Positions 1 through 16,848 of a stretch of DNA of 64,000 nucleotides are shown piece by piece. Numbering within the stretch: position 1 is the first letter of the stretch; each line of letters starts with the position of its first letter. The position numbers were made by a program, and so were the translations under genes. Source of the DNA: Prochlorococcus sp. AG-418-G18 (GTDB lineage: Bacteria; Cyanobacteriota; Cyanobacteriia; PCC-6307; Cyanobiaceae); contig QCLX01000002.1 in assembly GCA_003214215.1 (NCBI GenBank), positions 1-64,000 on the forward strand, written 5' to 3'. The notes under the pieces were generated by a model that saw nothing but the letters and a program-made list of their open reading frames with translations, made no database searches and was not told the DNA's origin.

Positions 1-52
1 TTGAGTAAATTGAAAGTAAATAGTAAATCTCACATACCGCAGGTTTTCTTGG

Positions 53-3000
53 ATGAGCAGTAGCGCTTTACAGGTAGCAAAAACAGCTACTTATCTACCA
101 GATTTAGTTGAAGTACAAAGAGCAAGCTTTAAATGGTTTTTGGAAAAGGGTTTAATAGAGGAATTGCAAAACTTTTCCCCTATTTCTGATTACACAGGAA
201 AATTAGAATTACATTTTATTGGTGAAGAATACAGGTTAAAGAGACCTAGACATGATGTTGAGGAAGCAAAAAGAAGAGATGCAACTTTTGCATCTCAAAT
301 GTATGTAACTTGCAGATTAATTAATAAAGAGACAGGGGAAATTAAAGAACAAGAAGTATTCATTGGGGAATTACCATTGATGACTGAAAGAGGAACTTTC
401 ATCATTAATGGTGCTGAAAGAGTAATTGTTAATCAAATTGTTCGAAGTCCAGGAGTATATTTCAAAGATGAGCAGGATAAAAATGGTCGAAGAACTTATA
501 ACGCCAGTGTTATACCTAATAGGGGTGCATGGTTAAAATTTGAGACTGACAAAAATAATCTTCTTTATGTAAGAGTCGATAAAACTAGAAAAATTAATGC
601 TCATGTTCTTATGCGAGCAATGGGTTTATCTGATAATGATGTGGTCGATAAACTTAGACATCCTGAGTTTTATCAAAACTCAATTGAGTCAGCCAATGAT
701 GAGGGTATCACATCAGAAGATCAAGCCTTACTTGAGCTTTATAAGAAACTTCGCCCAGGTGAGCCACCTTCCGTTTCCGGCGGTCAACAGTTATTACACA
801 GTAGATTTTTTGATCCCAAAAGATATGATTTAGGTCGAGTTGGTAGATATAAAATAAATAAAAAATTAAGGCTTACTGTTCCAGATGATTGCAGAACACT
901 TACCCATGAAGATGTTCTATCCACAATAGATTATCTAATTAACCTTGAATTGGATATTGGCGGTGCGAGTTTGGATGATATTGACCACCTTGGTAATCGA
1001 AGGGTTAGATCTGTAGGAGAACTACTTCAAAATCAAGTAAGGGTTGGACTTAACCGTTTAGAGAGAATTATTAAGGAAAGAATGACTGTTGGAGAAACAG
1101 ATTCCCTTACTCCTGCTCAATTGGTCAATCCTAAGCCATTAGTTGCTGCTATAAAGGAGTTTTTTGGCTCTAGCCAGTTAAGTCAATTTATGGATCAAAC
1201 TAATCCTCTGGCTGAATTAACACATAAAAGAAGAATTTCAGCTTTAGGTCCTGGAGGTTTAACACGTGAAAGAGCAGGTTTTGCTGTAAGAGATATTCAT
1301 CCCTCTCATTATGGAAGATTATGTCCTATTGAGACACCTGAAGGGCCTAACGCAGGACTTATAAACTCTTTAGCGACTCACGCAAGAGTAAACGAGTATG
1401 GTTTTATTGAAACCCCTTTTTGGGAAGTTAAAAACGGTCAAGTTAATAAGGAGGGTAATCCTATTTATCTTTCTGCTGATTTAGAAGATGAGTGTAGGGT
1501 AGCTCCAGGAGATGTAGCAACTGATAAGGATGGAAATATCATTGCAAGTCTAATTCCAGTAAGATACAGACAAGATTTTGAAAAAGTGCCGCCTCATCAA
1601 GTTGATTATGTTCAACTTTCCCCTGTGCAAGTAATTTCAGTTGCTACTTCACTAATTCCTTTCTTGGAACATGATGATGCAAATAGAGCTTTGATGGGAT
1701 CGAACATGCAACGCCAAGCTGTTCCATTGCTTAGACCAGAACGTCCTTTAGTTGGAACAGGTTTAGAATCACAAGTTGCAAGAGATTCTGGCATGGTTCC
1801 CATAACAAAAGTAAATGGAACTGTATCTTATGTAGATGCTAATGAGATCGTTATTAAAGACGAGGATGGTAATGAACATTTTCATTACCTGCAAAAATAT
1901 CAAAGATCAAATCAAGATACTTGCCTTAACCAAAGACCCATAGTGAAAATTGGAGATCATGTTATATCTGGGCAAGTTTTGGCAGATGGATCTGCCTGTG
2001 AAGGAGGTGAAATAGCTTTAGGTCAGAATGTACTAATTGCATACATGCCATGGGAAGGATACAACTACGAAGATGCAATTCTCGTAAGTGAGAGGATGGT
2101 TACTGATGATTTATATACATCGGTACATATTGAGAAATACGAAATTGAGGCAAGACAAACAAAGTTAGGACCTGAAGAAATTACAAGAGAGATTCCCAAT
2201 ATATCTGAGGAGAGTTTAAATAATCTTGATGAAATGGGGATAATAAGGATCGGAGCTTTTGTCGAGAGTGGAGATATTCTTGTAGGGAAAGTTACTCCAA
2301 AGGGGGAATCAGACCAACCACCTGAAGAAAAACTTTTGAGAGCTATTTTCGGAGAAAAGGCCAGAGATGTTAGAGACAACTCTTTGAGGGTCCCTAAAAC
2401 TGAAAAGGGAAGGGTGTTAGATGTCCGTATTTACACTAGAGAACAAGGTGATGAGTTACCTCCAGGTGCAAATATGGTTGTTAGAGTTTATGTTGCTCAG
2501 AGAAGAAAAATCCAAGTAGGCGACAAAATGGCTGGTAGGCATGGTAATAAAGGTATTATTAGCAGAATCTTACCCAGAGAGGATATGCCTTATTTGCCTG
2601 ATGGTACACCTGTAGATATAGTTCTTAATCCTCTAGGAGTTCCAAGTAGGATGAACGTAGGGCAAGTTTTTGAATTATTGATGGGCTGGGCAGCCTCCAA
2701 CTTAAATTGCAGGGTTAAAGTTGTCCCATTTGATGAAATGTATGGTCCTGAAAAATCACATCAGACTGTTCAAGCATTTTTAGAGGAGGCTTCAAAACAG
2801 CCAGGTAAAGCATGGGTTTACAATCCTGAAGATCCTGGGAAATTATTATTAAAAGATGGCAGAACGGGTGAACCTTTTGATCAGCCTGTTGCAGTTGGAT
2901 ACTCCCATTTTCTTAAGTTAGTTCATTTAGTGGATGATAAAATCCATGCAAGGTCTACTGGCCCTTACTCGTTAGTAACCCAACAACCACTGGGTGGTAA

Positions 3001-3346
3001 AGCTCAGCAAGGTGGACAAAGACTTGGAGAAATGGAAGTTTGGGCTCTTGAAGCTTATGGAGCAGCATACACTCTTCAAGAACTTTTAACAGTTAAATCT
3101 GATGATATGCAAGGAAGAAATGAAGCTTTAAATGCAATAGTAAAAGGTAAACCAATCCCAAGGCCTGGGACTCCCGAGTCTTTCAAAGTTCTTATGAGAG
3201 AATTACAATCTCTAGGTCTTGATATAGGAGTTTATACAGATGAAGGAAAAGAAGTGGATTTAATGCAAGATGTAAATCCGAGAAGAAATACTCCATCGAG
3301 GCCAACTTACGAATCACTAGGAACCTCTGAATACGAGGAAGATTAA
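53..3346 (+). CDS. rpoB: RNA polymerase beta subunit
   Basis: Beta subunit of the core RNA polymerase, 1097 residues. That is the usual cyanobacterial length and shorter than the E. coli protein because large lineage inserts are absent. The rifampicin-region segment around [13 protein letters not shown] and [10 protein letters not shown] is intact, as are the [16 protein letters not shown] segment and the C-terminal [24 protein letters not shown]-type clamp region that contacts beta'. The ATG at 53 gives the [10 protein letters not shown] start expected for picocyanobacteria. It heads the rpoB-rpoC1-rpoC2 operon; rpoC1 follows after 38 nt, a spacer holding only a weak all-AT inverted repeat. 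Confidence 0.98.
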   Translation: MSSSALQVAKTATYLPDLVEVQRASFKWFLEKGLIEELQNFSPISDYTGKLELHFIGEEYRLKRPRHDVEEAKRRDATFASQMYVTCRLINKETGEIKEQEVFIGELPLMTERGTFIINGAERVIVNQIVRSPGVYFKDEQDKNGRRTYNASVIPNRGAWLKFETDKNNLLYVRVDKTRKINAHVLMRAMGLSDNDVVDKLRHPEFYQNSIESANDEGITSEDQALLELYKKLRPGEPPSVSGGQQLLHSRFFDPKRYDLGRVGRYKINKKLRLTVPDDCRTLTHEDVLSTIDYLINLELDIGGASLDDIDHLGNRRVRSVGELLQNQVRVGLNRLERIIKERMTVGETDSLTPAQLVNPKPLVAAIKEFFGSSQLSQFMDQTNPLAELTHKRRISALGPGGLTRERAGFAVRDIHPSHYGRLCPIETPEGPNAGLINSLATHARVNEYGFIETPFWEVKNGQVNKEGNPIYLSADLEDECRVAPGDVATDKDGNIIASLIPVRYRQDFEKVPPHQVDYVQLSPVQVISVATSLIPFLEHDDANRALMGSNMQRQAVPLLRPERPLVGTGLESQVARDSGMVPITKVNGTVSYVDANEIVIKDEDGNEHFHYLQKYQRSNQDTCLNQRPIVKIGDHVISGQVLADGSACEGGEIALGQNVLIAYMPWEGYNYEDAILVSERMVTDDLYTSVHIEKYEIEARQTKLGPEEITREIPNISEESLNNLDEMGIIRIGAFVESGDILVGKVTPKGESDQPPEEKLLRAIFGEKARDVRDNSLRVPKTEKGRVLDVRIYTREQGDELPPGANMVVRVYVAQRRKIQVGDKMAGRHGNKGIISRILPREDMPYLPDGTPVDIVLNPLGVPSRMNVGQVFELLMGWAASNLNCRVKVVPFDEMYGPEKSHQTVQAFLEEASKQPGKAWVYNPEDPGKLLLKDGRTGEPFDQPVAVGYSHFLKLVHLVDDKIHARSTGPYSLVTQQPLGGKAQQGGQRLGEMEVWALEAYGAAYTLQELLTVKSDDMQGRNEALNAIVKGKPIPRPGTPESFKVLMRELQSLGLDIGVYTDEGKEVDLMQDVNPRRNTPSRPTYESLGTSEYEED

Positions 3347-3372
3347 ATAATCAATTAAAAACTTTTAATTAA

Positions 3373-5289
<1,917 letters not shown>

Positions 5290-5296
5290 TCTTTAA

Positions 5297-9424
<4,128 letters not shown>

Positions 9425-9475
9425 ATATTATCTATTATCATTTTTAACTACTAGAATGAATTCTTTATTTTGTAA

Positions 9476-9631
<156 letters not shown>

Positions 9632-9654
9632 AAAGAGTGCTGGTCTAAAAATAA

Positions 9655-10707
<1,053 letters not shown>

Positions 10708-10787
10708 AATTATCCAAGGAAAATTTTTTAAAAGTATATTAAAAGTATATTAAACAGGTTATTATTGACTTAATTAATTTTGAATCT

Positions 10788-10913
10788 TTGGGTTTTATTA
10801 AGACAAAAATTTTACCTTTCGCTATTGTCGCACTTTTTGGAATTGCCTTCTTTGCAGTTAGTGCAAGAATTTGGTTGCCAGGAGATATGATGTCTCCTGC
10901 TCCTATAAATTAG
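10788..10913 (+). CDS. Small hydrophobic membrane protein, 41 residues, function unknown
   Basis: A short ORF starts at TTG 10788 and stops at TAG 10911-10913. After a short basic N-terminus it has one hydrophobic helix (about ILPFAIVALFGIAFFAV, residues 8-24), then ARIWLPGDMMSPAPIN. The frame is open back to an in-frame TAA at 10740 but offers only ATT or TTG starts. The single-helix layout with a conserved-looking PGDMMSPAP tail suggests a small subunit or factor of a membrane complex, but I do not recognise a family. Two 11-bp direct repeats lie about 40 nt upstream. Confidence 0.65.
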   Translation: MGFIKTKILPFAIVALFGIAFFAVSARIWLPGDMMSPAPIN

Positions 10914-10933
10914 TATTTTTTAGTTTTTGAATA

Positions 10934-11701
10934 ATGACAAAAAATAAGGATCCTAAAAAAGAAAGTCTTGCCGAAATTGCAGTTGATCCAGATATTTTGG
11001 CTAGAGAATTGGCTTTAGAGATTGAAATAGATCCATTAGAGCAAATTGATGAAGATGCTTTTTCAAAAGGTTTAAACATAACTCAAGAGTGCAATGAAGC
11101 TTTAAAAATGCTAGAAGGTAACAGAGAAGAGAGAATACAGGGCTTAAGAATATTTTGTGAATATAGAGATAAAAGATCTTTTCCTTTTTTGTTACCATTA
11201 CTTGATCAACCTTGCCCTGTCGAGAGAATGAGTGCGGTATATGCTTTAGGTCGTAATCCATGCCCTAGCGCAGTAGAGAAACTTGTCAGCCTTTTGGAGA
11301 CTGACGATAATGCTTATGTTAGAAGAGCGACTGCATGGAGCTTAGCTAACTATGATGACCAAATTGTTTTAAAGCCCTTAATAAGGGCCTTGAAGAATGA
11401 TGTAGCTGCAGTTAGATTATGGTCATCTAGTTCGTTAGCTGAGATTGGAAATGTTTCTTTGGAAAATGCTGAATTAGCAGCTGAACAACTTTTAATAAGC
11501 TTAAAAATAGATAATGAATCAGGTGTAAGAAGTAATTGCATTTGGTCGTTGTGTAGGCTGTACGAAAAATTAAACAATACATTTCAAGAAAGTTTCGTTG
11601 ATGAATGTACTAAGATAGCTCTTTTTGATAAAGAGCCATCAGTTATGGAAGAAGCAAAAACTGCTCTAGATTCCATGGGTATGCAAGGTTTTTATAATTA
11701 A
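10934..11701 (+). CDS. HEAT-repeat protein (PBS-lyase-like HEAT)
   Basis: Protein of 255 residues. The N-terminal 65 residues are acidic; residues about 68-250 form tandem alpha-helical HEAT repeats (ERMSAVYALGRN, YVRRATAWSLANY, AVRLWSSSSLAEIG, GVRSNCIWSLCRL). These are the pattern of the phycobilisome-lyase-like HEAT family (CpcE, NblB and relatives), which bind tetrapyrroles or proteins. Prochlorococcus lacks normal phycobilisomes, so a bilin lyase role is not implied; chlorophyll or photosystem handling, or plain scaffolding, are alternatives. ATG at 10934 follows 20 nt after the small membrane protein gene. Confidence 0.85.
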   Translation: MTKNKDPKKESLAEIAVDPDILARELALEIEIDPLEQIDEDAFSKGLNITQECNEALKMLEGNREERIQGLRIFCEYRDKRSFPFLLPLLDQPCPVERMSAVYALGRNPCPSAVEKLVSLLETDDNAYVRRATAWSLANYDDQIVLKPLIRALKNDVAAVRLWSSSSLAEIGNVSLENAELAAEQLLISLKIDNESGVRSNCIWSLCRLYEKLNNTFQESFVDECTKIALFDKEPSVMEEAKTALDSMGMQGFYN

Positions 11702-11849
11702 ATACCTTAATTTTTTTTCAGAACGTTACCTGAATAATTGATTTATCAGATATTCATTATAAAAATTAAAAATAATTAACTTGTACCAACTGAAACAAAA
11801 TATTTTCGTTATTCTATATAAAGTAAAAAATATTTAGTACTTGAATTTA

Positions 11850-12065
11850 ATGCCTCAAAAAACATTAAGGTTCAAAATTCATCAAGATGGAAGAGTTGAA
11901 GAGACTGTTGAGGGATTTACTGGAAATTCATGCAATGAAGCTACAAAGAATCTCGAAGAAGCTCTCGGTCAAGTAACAGTTAAGAATAAAACATCTGATG
12001 CTTTCATCTCTAAACAAAATGAAAACTTACAACAATTAAACAACGAATCTAATGTCACATTTTAG
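11850..12065 (+). CDS. DUF2997 family protein
   Basis: Small protein of 71 residues if the ATG at 11850 (MPQKTLRFKI) is used; a TTG three codons earlier is possible but less likely. The sequence RFKIHQDGRVEETVEGF followed by CNEATKNLEEALG is typical of DUF2997, a short family that in cyanobacteria sits beside Ycf35. Its 3' end overlaps the next gene by 14 nt, so the two are co-transcribed and probably translationally coupled. No biochemical function is known to me. Confidence 0.8.
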   Translation: MPQKTLRFKIHQDGRVEETVEGFTGNSCNEATKNLEEALGQVTVKNKTSDAFISKQNENLQQLNNESNVTF

Positions 12066-12444
12066 TACTATTAAAACCCAGCTCAAAGAAGTAGATCCAC
12101 TAATTAAGGCGCTTAATAATCTAGGCTACACAATTAATCAAGAGGAAAAGTTTGTCAAAGGCTATAGAGGCAAGTTTACAGCTGTCGATTTAAGCATGAA
12201 TTTACCTGGTGATACTAAAGTTGGATTTAAATGGAACAATAATTCAAATGCTTATGAATTAGTTACTGATCTTGATCTATGGAAATTTGAGATCCCAGTA
12301 GAAAGATTTATTTCTAAAGTTACTCAAATGTATGCTTACCAAACAATTATCTCTAAAACTAAAGAAGATGGTTATCAAATTGTGGAACAAAAAAATAAAA
12401 ATGATGGTTCTATTGAGCTAGTTTTAACAAAGTGGGATAGCTGA
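12052..12444 (+). CDS. ycf35: Ycf35 / DUF1257 family protein
   Basis: Protein of 130 residues beginning MSHFSTIKTQLKEVDPLIKAL, with LGYTINQEEKFVKGYRG and an IIS-TKEDGYQIVEQ C-terminal segment, which are hallmarks of the DUF1257/Ycf35 family of cyanobacteria and red-algal plastids. The start overlaps the DUF2997 gene by 14 nt and the ferredoxin gene follows after 9 nt. The conserved adjacency of DUF2997, Ycf35 and a ferredoxin suggests a shared role, perhaps in iron-sulfur or redox chemistry, but that is inference from context. Confidence 0.88.
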   Translation: MSHFSTIKTQLKEVDPLIKALNNLGYTINQEEKFVKGYRGKFTAVDLSMNLPGDTKVGFKWNNNSNAYELVTDLDLWKFEIPVERFISKVTQMYAYQTIISKTKEDGYQIVEQKNKNDGSIELVLTKWDS

Positions 12445-12453
12445 TATCTGAAT

Positions 12454-12813
12454 ATGGATTCTATTGATCCATTTGATAATAGTGGAGAAACTATCGAAAT
12501 TTCTGGATGGGAACCTGTATTAGGTGGTCAGTTAGCAGAGAAGGCTGTTTGGGTTGATGAGGCTAGATGTATTGGCTGCCAATATTGTGTACATGTAGCT
12601 TCAAACACTTTCCTAGTTGATGAATTTCATGGCAGAAGTAGAGCTATTAGACAAGATGGAGATGGTTCTGAAGTTATACAAGAAGCGATAGATACGTGTC
12701 CTGTTGATTGTATTCACTGGGTTAGGTTTGAAGAATTAGATGACTTAGAAAATAGTCTTGATAGGGATATGTTTCAATCATTTGGAAAACCACCAAGAAT
12801 GAATAAGCATTAA
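12454..12813 (+). CDS. 4Fe-4S ferredoxin
   Basis: Soluble ferredoxin-like protein of 119 residues. The cluster ligands are visible as C39-x2-C42-x2-C45 (CIGCQYC) with CPVDC at residues 82-86 providing the fourth cysteine and one spare. The spacing fits a single [4Fe-4S] cluster with a long insertion between the halves. N- and C-terminal extensions flank the domain. It belongs to the DUF2997-ycf35-ferredoxin run and is 10 nt upstream of an aldo/keto reductase gene, so it could feed electrons to or stabilise a partner of that unit; the partner is not known. Confidence 0.88.
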   Translation: MDSIDPFDNSGETIEISGWEPVLGGQLAEKAVWVDEARCIGCQYCVHVASNTFLVDEFHGRSRAIRQDGDGSEVIQEAIDTCPVDCIHWVRFEELDDLENSLDRDMFQSFGKPPRMNKH

Positions 12814-12823
12814 ATACCAAAAG

Positions 12824-14017
12824 ATGCAATATCGGAGATTTGGTCGAACCAATTTAAATATTCCTATTTTATCTTTGGGTGGCATGAGATTTCAAAAAAG
12901 TTGGGATCAGTTAGATTTTTCTGAGATTTCATATGAAGAACAAAATAAAGTAGAAAATATATTAAATCTGGCAAATAAATATGGTTTAGGTCATGTCGAA
13001 ACTGCTAAGTACTATGGAACTTCTGAGGCGCAATTAGGAATGGGTTTTCAAAATACTAAAAAAATCCCAAATATTCTTCAAACAAAGATTCCTCCAAATA
13101 GTGATCCAGAAATTTTTGAGAGAGATGTTATGACAAGTTTTGAAAAATTGAAAGTTAAAAGAATTGATTTGCTAGCAATACATGGCATTAATACAGATTT
13201 ACATTTACATCAAGCTGTTAAAGAAGGAGGTTGTATAAATATTTTAAGGAAATTACAAAAAGAAAACTTAATTGGATCTATAGGATTTTCGACACATGGA
13301 AAATCTTCACTTATAGAGAAGGCCATATCAACAAACTTATTTGATTATGTAAATTTGCACTGGTATTTCATCAATCAAGACAATACAAAAGTTATAAATT
13401 TAGCAAAAAAGTATGATCTTGGTGTTTTCATAATAAGCCCCACTGATAAAGGAGGACATCTTCATACTCCCTCAATCAAAATGAAGGAACTTTGTAGGCC
13501 ACTTCATCCAATTGTTTTTAATGATCTTTTTTGCTTAAGAAATAATAATGTCCATACTCTTAGTGTGGGAATTGCAAAAGAGTCAGATTTTGATCTCCAT
13601 TTAGAAGCTGTTTCTTTGTTATCGGAATCTGAGAAGTATATTCCAAAGATAATAAACAGATTAAGGCTAGAATCAATTAATGCTTTAGGTTTTGAATGGT
13701 GTCAAAATTGGAATAGAAATTTACCTAGTTGGGAATATACGCCAGGAAATATTAATCTTCCAGTTCTGCTTTGGCTTTCAAATTTAATAGATTGGTTGGA
13801 TATGGAAGGATTTGCAAGAGCTAGATATCAATTGCTTGGTAATGGAAGTCATTGGTTCCCAGGATGTAATGCTAATTTATTAGATGTTGATGTTTCTGAA
13901 AGTCAATTATTGAAAGTCTTAGAAGGCCATATAGATCCAAAAAAAGTTATAAATAAATTGAGAACTTTAAAAGAAAAGTTTGGAGATAAGGTTGGTAAAA
14001 GATTATCAAAAAAATAA
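12824..14017 (+). CDS. Aldo/keto reductase family oxidoreductase
   Basis: Protein of 397 residues with the aldo/keto reductase start MQYRRFGRTNLNIPILSLGGMRF. The usual catalytic tetrad is partly recognisable: Y in AKYYG, K in LQTKIPP and H in LAIHGIN. The aspartate normally four residues before the tyrosine is glutamate (VETAKYYG). That makes classic NADPH-dependent carbonyl reduction plausible but not certain. The C-terminal 100 residues (WEYTPGNINLPVLLW, GSHWFPGCNA) form an extension without a CxxCxxC iron-sulfur motif. It is the last gene of the ferredoxin run and converges on rsmG. Confidence 0.82.
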   Translation: MQYRRFGRTNLNIPILSLGGMRFQKSWDQLDFSEISYEEQNKVENILNLANKYGLGHVETAKYYGTSEAQLGMGFQNTKKIPNILQTKIPPNSDPEIFERDVMTSFEKLKVKRIDLLAIHGINTDLHLHQAVKEGGCINILRKLQKENLIGSIGFSTHGKSSLIEKAISTNLFDYVNLHWYFINQDNTKVINLAKKYDLGVFIISPTDKGGHLHTPSIKMKELCRPLHPIVFNDLFCLRNNNVHTLSVGIAKESDFDLHLEAVSLLSESEKYIPKIINRLRLESINALGFEWCQNWNRNLPSWEYTPGNINLPVLLWLSNLIDWLDMEGFARARYQLLGNGSHWFPGCNANLLDVDVSESQLLKVLEGHIDPKKVINKLRTLKEKFGDKVGKRLSKK

Positions 14018-14020
14018 TTT

Positions 14021-14734
14021 TCACAATGGATTTTTCTCAGGTCTACCAACTTTTCTTGGGTAAATATCAGGGCAAAAATTTTTTGGTTGAATAAGAATAA
14101 TATTTCGAGTACCTTTATTTTTTGGTAGTAAAATCTTTTTTTTCTCTTTAAATTTTCCTTCTAATATTTCTAAAGTTTTTTCTAGATTTTTACTCTCTCC
14201 ATCGGTCCATTTGCCACAATATAAAACTCCTAACCCGTCTTTTTTTAACATTGGTAAGATATATTCTGAAACTGTTGATGGATTACTCACCGCTCTAGTG
14301 GTAGCTATATTGAAACTATTTCTCATTGACGATTGATGGGCTAAATTTTCAATACGATCATTGATTATATGAATATTGTTTTTGAAATTGATCTCTTTAA
14401 TTAAGATTTTTAGTGCATCTGTTTTCTTTTTGGAAGAATCTATAAGATATATCTCTGAATTAGGATGAATTATGGCATAAGCTAAACCTGGGAATCCACA
14501 GCCTGATCCAATATCTAAGAATTTTTTTTTATTAAAATCAATATTCGTTAAAGCTTTAAATGGCCAAATGCTGTCAAAAACTTGAGATACCCAATAATCA
14601 TCCCCATCAATTAATCTAGTAAGATTGGTTTTATTATTTAATTCCTTAATTTTAATTTGTAACTCATGAAAAATATTTATTTCTTCTCCAGTTATTAAGG
14701 AAAAAATTTCTACGGGAATGTTTTGTTTTTTCAT
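14021..14734 (-). CDS. rsmG: 16S rRNA (guanine-527 N7) methyltransferase RsmG
   Basis: SAM-dependent methyltransferase of 237 residues, GidB/RsmG family, which makes m7G527 in 16S rRNA. The SAM-binding motif LDIGSGCGFPGLAYA spans residues 73-87, with the acidic ribose-binding segment EIYLIDSSKKK after it and the family motif TTRAVSNPS further on. It is transcribed alone on the minus strand between two plus-strand groups; only 3 nt separate its stop from the aldo/keto reductase stop. Length is normal. Confidence 0.95.
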   Translation of the reverse strand: MKKQNIPVEIFSLITGEEINIFHELQIKIKELNNKTNLTRLIDGDDYWVSQVFDSIWPFKALTNIDFNKKKFLDIGSGCGFPGLAYAIIHPNSEIYLIDSSKKKTDALKILIKEINFKNNIHIINDRIENLAHQSSMRNSFNIATTRAVSNPSTVSEYILPMLKKDGLGVLYCGKWTDGESKNLEKTLEILEGKFKEKKKILLPKNKGTRNIILIQPKNFCPDIYPRKVGRPEKNPL

Positions 14735-14823
14735 TTAGTAAAAAATATAAATTTTTGCCTTTAATTAAATACATTCTATTTAGTAAAAATTTATTAGAAT
14801 TGTATTATTAATAAAATATTATT

Positions 14824-15264
14824 TTGAAAGGGGAAATTTCTTATTACAAAATTTTAGGTGTAGATGAAAATGCCTCAAATCATGAATTAAGAAAAGCATT
14901 TTGCAAACTTTCCATTGAGCTACATCCTGATACAACTTCTTTAGAAAGAGACGACGCTAAAAGTAAATTTCAAGAAGTTTTGGAAGCTTATGAAAATTTG
15001 AATAATAGTAATTTGAGGAAAATATACGATAACAAATTAAAGGAAAAATCTAGAAGTAAAAATAATACTAAAGTTTTAAATAATTTGATAATCGATTCAA
15101 ATAATCAAAATTTAATAGGAAATAGAAGACCTTTTTCAAATGGGGAATTGTTTTCTTTATTTCTTTTATTTATTATCATTTCTATTAGTTTAATTTTTTC
15201 AATTTTTATTGCCTCTTTTACTGGCAAAGAATTAGATACAATACCTATCTGGTTATTAAAATAA
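14824..15264 (+). CDS. DnaJ-domain membrane protein
   Basis: Protein of 146 residues. Residues 5-67 form a J domain (YYKILGVDENAS, HPD at 34-36, FQEVLEAYENL), the part that stimulates the ATPase of an Hsp70. There is no G/F region or zinc domain, so this is a type III J protein. Residues about 107-133 form one transmembrane helix near the C-terminus, placing the J domain at a membrane surface. The start is TTG at 14824. It is divergent from rsmG and 16 nt upstream of the DUF3143 gene; this pairing is common in cyanobacteria. Confidence 0.87.
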   Translation: MKGEISYYKILGVDENASNHELRKAFCKLSIELHPDTTSLERDDAKSKFQEVLEAYENLNNSNLRKIYDNKLKEKSRSKNNTKVLNNLIIDSNNQNLIGNRRPFSNGELFSLFLLFIIISISLIFSIFIASFTGKELDTIPIWLLK

Positions 15265-15280
15265 TACTCTTAAAAAGTCT

Positions 15281-15538
15281 GTGAATCTCCCTCCAAAACC
15301 TATTAACCAATATTCACTTCAATCATTGGAATTGTGGCTAATTGATTTAGGTGCTGTGAAAGATATTAATAATCCATCTAAGTGGTACCTGTTCCTTGCT
15401 AATTGGAATGCAACTATTATTTTTGAACAAGAAGATTTAAGTGTTATCTGGGAAAGTGGAGGACAAGAAACAAAAAGACTATTTTCCTATTGCATAAATA
15501 AAGAAGATGTGGAAAATGCAATACTGCAGGGACCTTAA
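15281..15538 (+). CDS. DUF3143 family protein
   Basis: Small soluble protein of 85 residues starting at GTG 15281. The pattern LQSLELWLIDLGAVKDINNPSKW, then ANWNATIIFEQEDLSVIW, and a C-terminal SYCINKEDVENAI matches the cyanobacterial DUF3143 family. It follows the DnaJ-domain gene by 16 nt and is probably co-transcribed with it, so it may serve the same Hsp70 or membrane-associated process; no direct function is known. It converges on bioA with an 8-nt gap. Confidence 0.82.
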   Translation: MNLPPKPINQYSLQSLELWLIDLGAVKDINNPSKWYLFLANWNATIIFEQEDLSVIWESGGQETKRLFSYCINKEDVENAILQGP

Positions 15539-15546
15539 ATTTCTAT

Positions 15547-16848
15547 CTAAAGATTGTTTAAGATTTGCCTTATTATCCAGTAACTTTTCTCTAATTGATC
15601 ATCGGTTATACAAAGAGGCGGCAAGAGGTAAATAACATTACCGAGAGGTCTAATAAACAAACCTTGCTCCATTGCAAGACTCTTTATTTCTTTCCCTATA
15701 TTATTGAAATAACCTTTTTTGTTCCCAATATCTAAATTGAATGCAGCAATTGTGCCTGTCACCCTTATCTTTTTTATGTTAGGTAAGTTTTTAAATTTAA
15801 TTAAATGAGATAAATGTTTTTCTTCAAATGAAAGATATTTTTGTGGTTCTTTTTCTAATAAATCAAGGCTAGCATTTGCCGCAGCACAACCTAAAGGATT
15901 AGCAGTAAAACTATGTCCATGCCAAAAAGTTTTTCTTGGAGAATCATCAAGAAAGGATTGAAAAATTTTTTCTTTACATAAAGTTATTCCCATCGGTAAA
16001 AATCCACCAGTTAAACCTTTTGAAATACTTATTAAATCAGGAATAATTTTTGCCTTTTGAAACGCAAAAAGGCTTCCACATCTTCCAAAACCAGTTAATA
16101 CTTCATCGGCAATTAACAAAGAATTATTATTTTTTATAATTTCTGAAACTTTTTTTATAAACTGAGGCCTAACCATATTCATCCCTCCTGCTCCTTGAAC
16201 AAGTGGCTCTAGGATTACTGCAACTGTGGGAGTTTTAAGTAGAGTTTCTAATTTTTGGATCGCCTTGTTTTCTTTATTTTCTACTTCTTCATCGTTCATC
16301 CATGTTGAAGGCCATGGGACTCTTCTAACTGGGAACATAAGATTATCGAAATTCTCATTAAAAATATTTCTCTCACCTAAAGCCATCGCTCCAAATGTAT
16401 CGCCATGATAGGCGCCATCAAAAGCTACTATTTGGGTTCTTGTCTCTCCTCTATTTTGCCATGATTGGAAGGCAATTTTTAAAGCGACTTCCACTGCAGT
16501 AGAACCGTTATCAGAAAAGAATAATCTTTCTAGTTTTGTTAATTTACTGAGTCGTTCTGCCAATTTTTTTGCCTGTGGATGTAAGAAATCGGCAAATATA
16601 ACTTGCTCAAGTTTTCTTGATTGATCAAAAATGGCATCTGAAATATATTCGTTACTATGACCATGAAGAGTTACCCACCAACTACTAATTGCATCTATTA
16701 GCTTTTTTTTAGGATCTTTAGTAAATAGGAGGGCATCTTTACCATGAGTTACTTCTATTTGAGGTTTGCTGTTATTGATTTGTGTAAAAGGAGGCCAAAT
16801 ATTTGGGTGCCAATCTTGATTTGGAGTTTTTGAATCCAAAGATTTCAT
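15547..16848 (-). CDS. bioA: Adenosylmethionine-8-amino-7-oxononanoate aminotransferase
   Basis: PLP enzyme of 433 residues that converts KAPA to DAPA in biotin synthesis using S-adenosylmethionine as amino donor. The start region has IWPPFTQ, the substrate-site WVTLHGHSN follows, and the PLP lysine is K277 in SISKGLTGG, with DEVLTGFGR upstream as the PLP-pyridine aspartate. It is the last gene of the minus-strand bio cluster and abuts bioD (stop of bioD 16849, bioA start 16848). The presence of a true BioA means the alternative BioU route is not needed here. Confidence 0.96.
   Translation of the reverse strand: MKSLDSKTPNQDWHPNIWPPFTQINNSKPQIEVTHGKDALLFTKDPKKKLIDAISSWWVTLHGHSNEYISDAIFDQSRKLEQVIFADFLHPQAKKLAERLSKLTKLERLFFSDNGSTAVEVALKIAFQSWQNRGETRTQIVAFDGAYHGDTFGAMALGERNIFNENFDNLMFPVRRVPWPSTWMNDEEVENKENKAIQKLETLLKTPTVAVILEPLVQGAGGMNMVRPQFIKKVSEIIKNNNSLLIADEVLTGFGRCGSLFAFQKAKIIPDLISISKGLTGGFLPMGITLCKEKIFQSFLDDSPRKTFWHGHSFTANPLGCAAANASLDLLEKEPQKYLSFEEKHLSHLIKFKNLPNIKKIRVTGTIAAFNLDIGNKKGYFNNIGKEIKSLAMEQGLFIRPLGNVIYLLPPLCITDDQLEKSYWIIRQILNNL

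Noticed and set aside
1-63. Open frame from the window edge ending in TAG at 61-63, overlapping the rpoB start
   Set aside because: Only 20 codons are visible and they match no family clearly; it could be the end of an upstream gene such as tatD, but this cannot be supported from the sequence.
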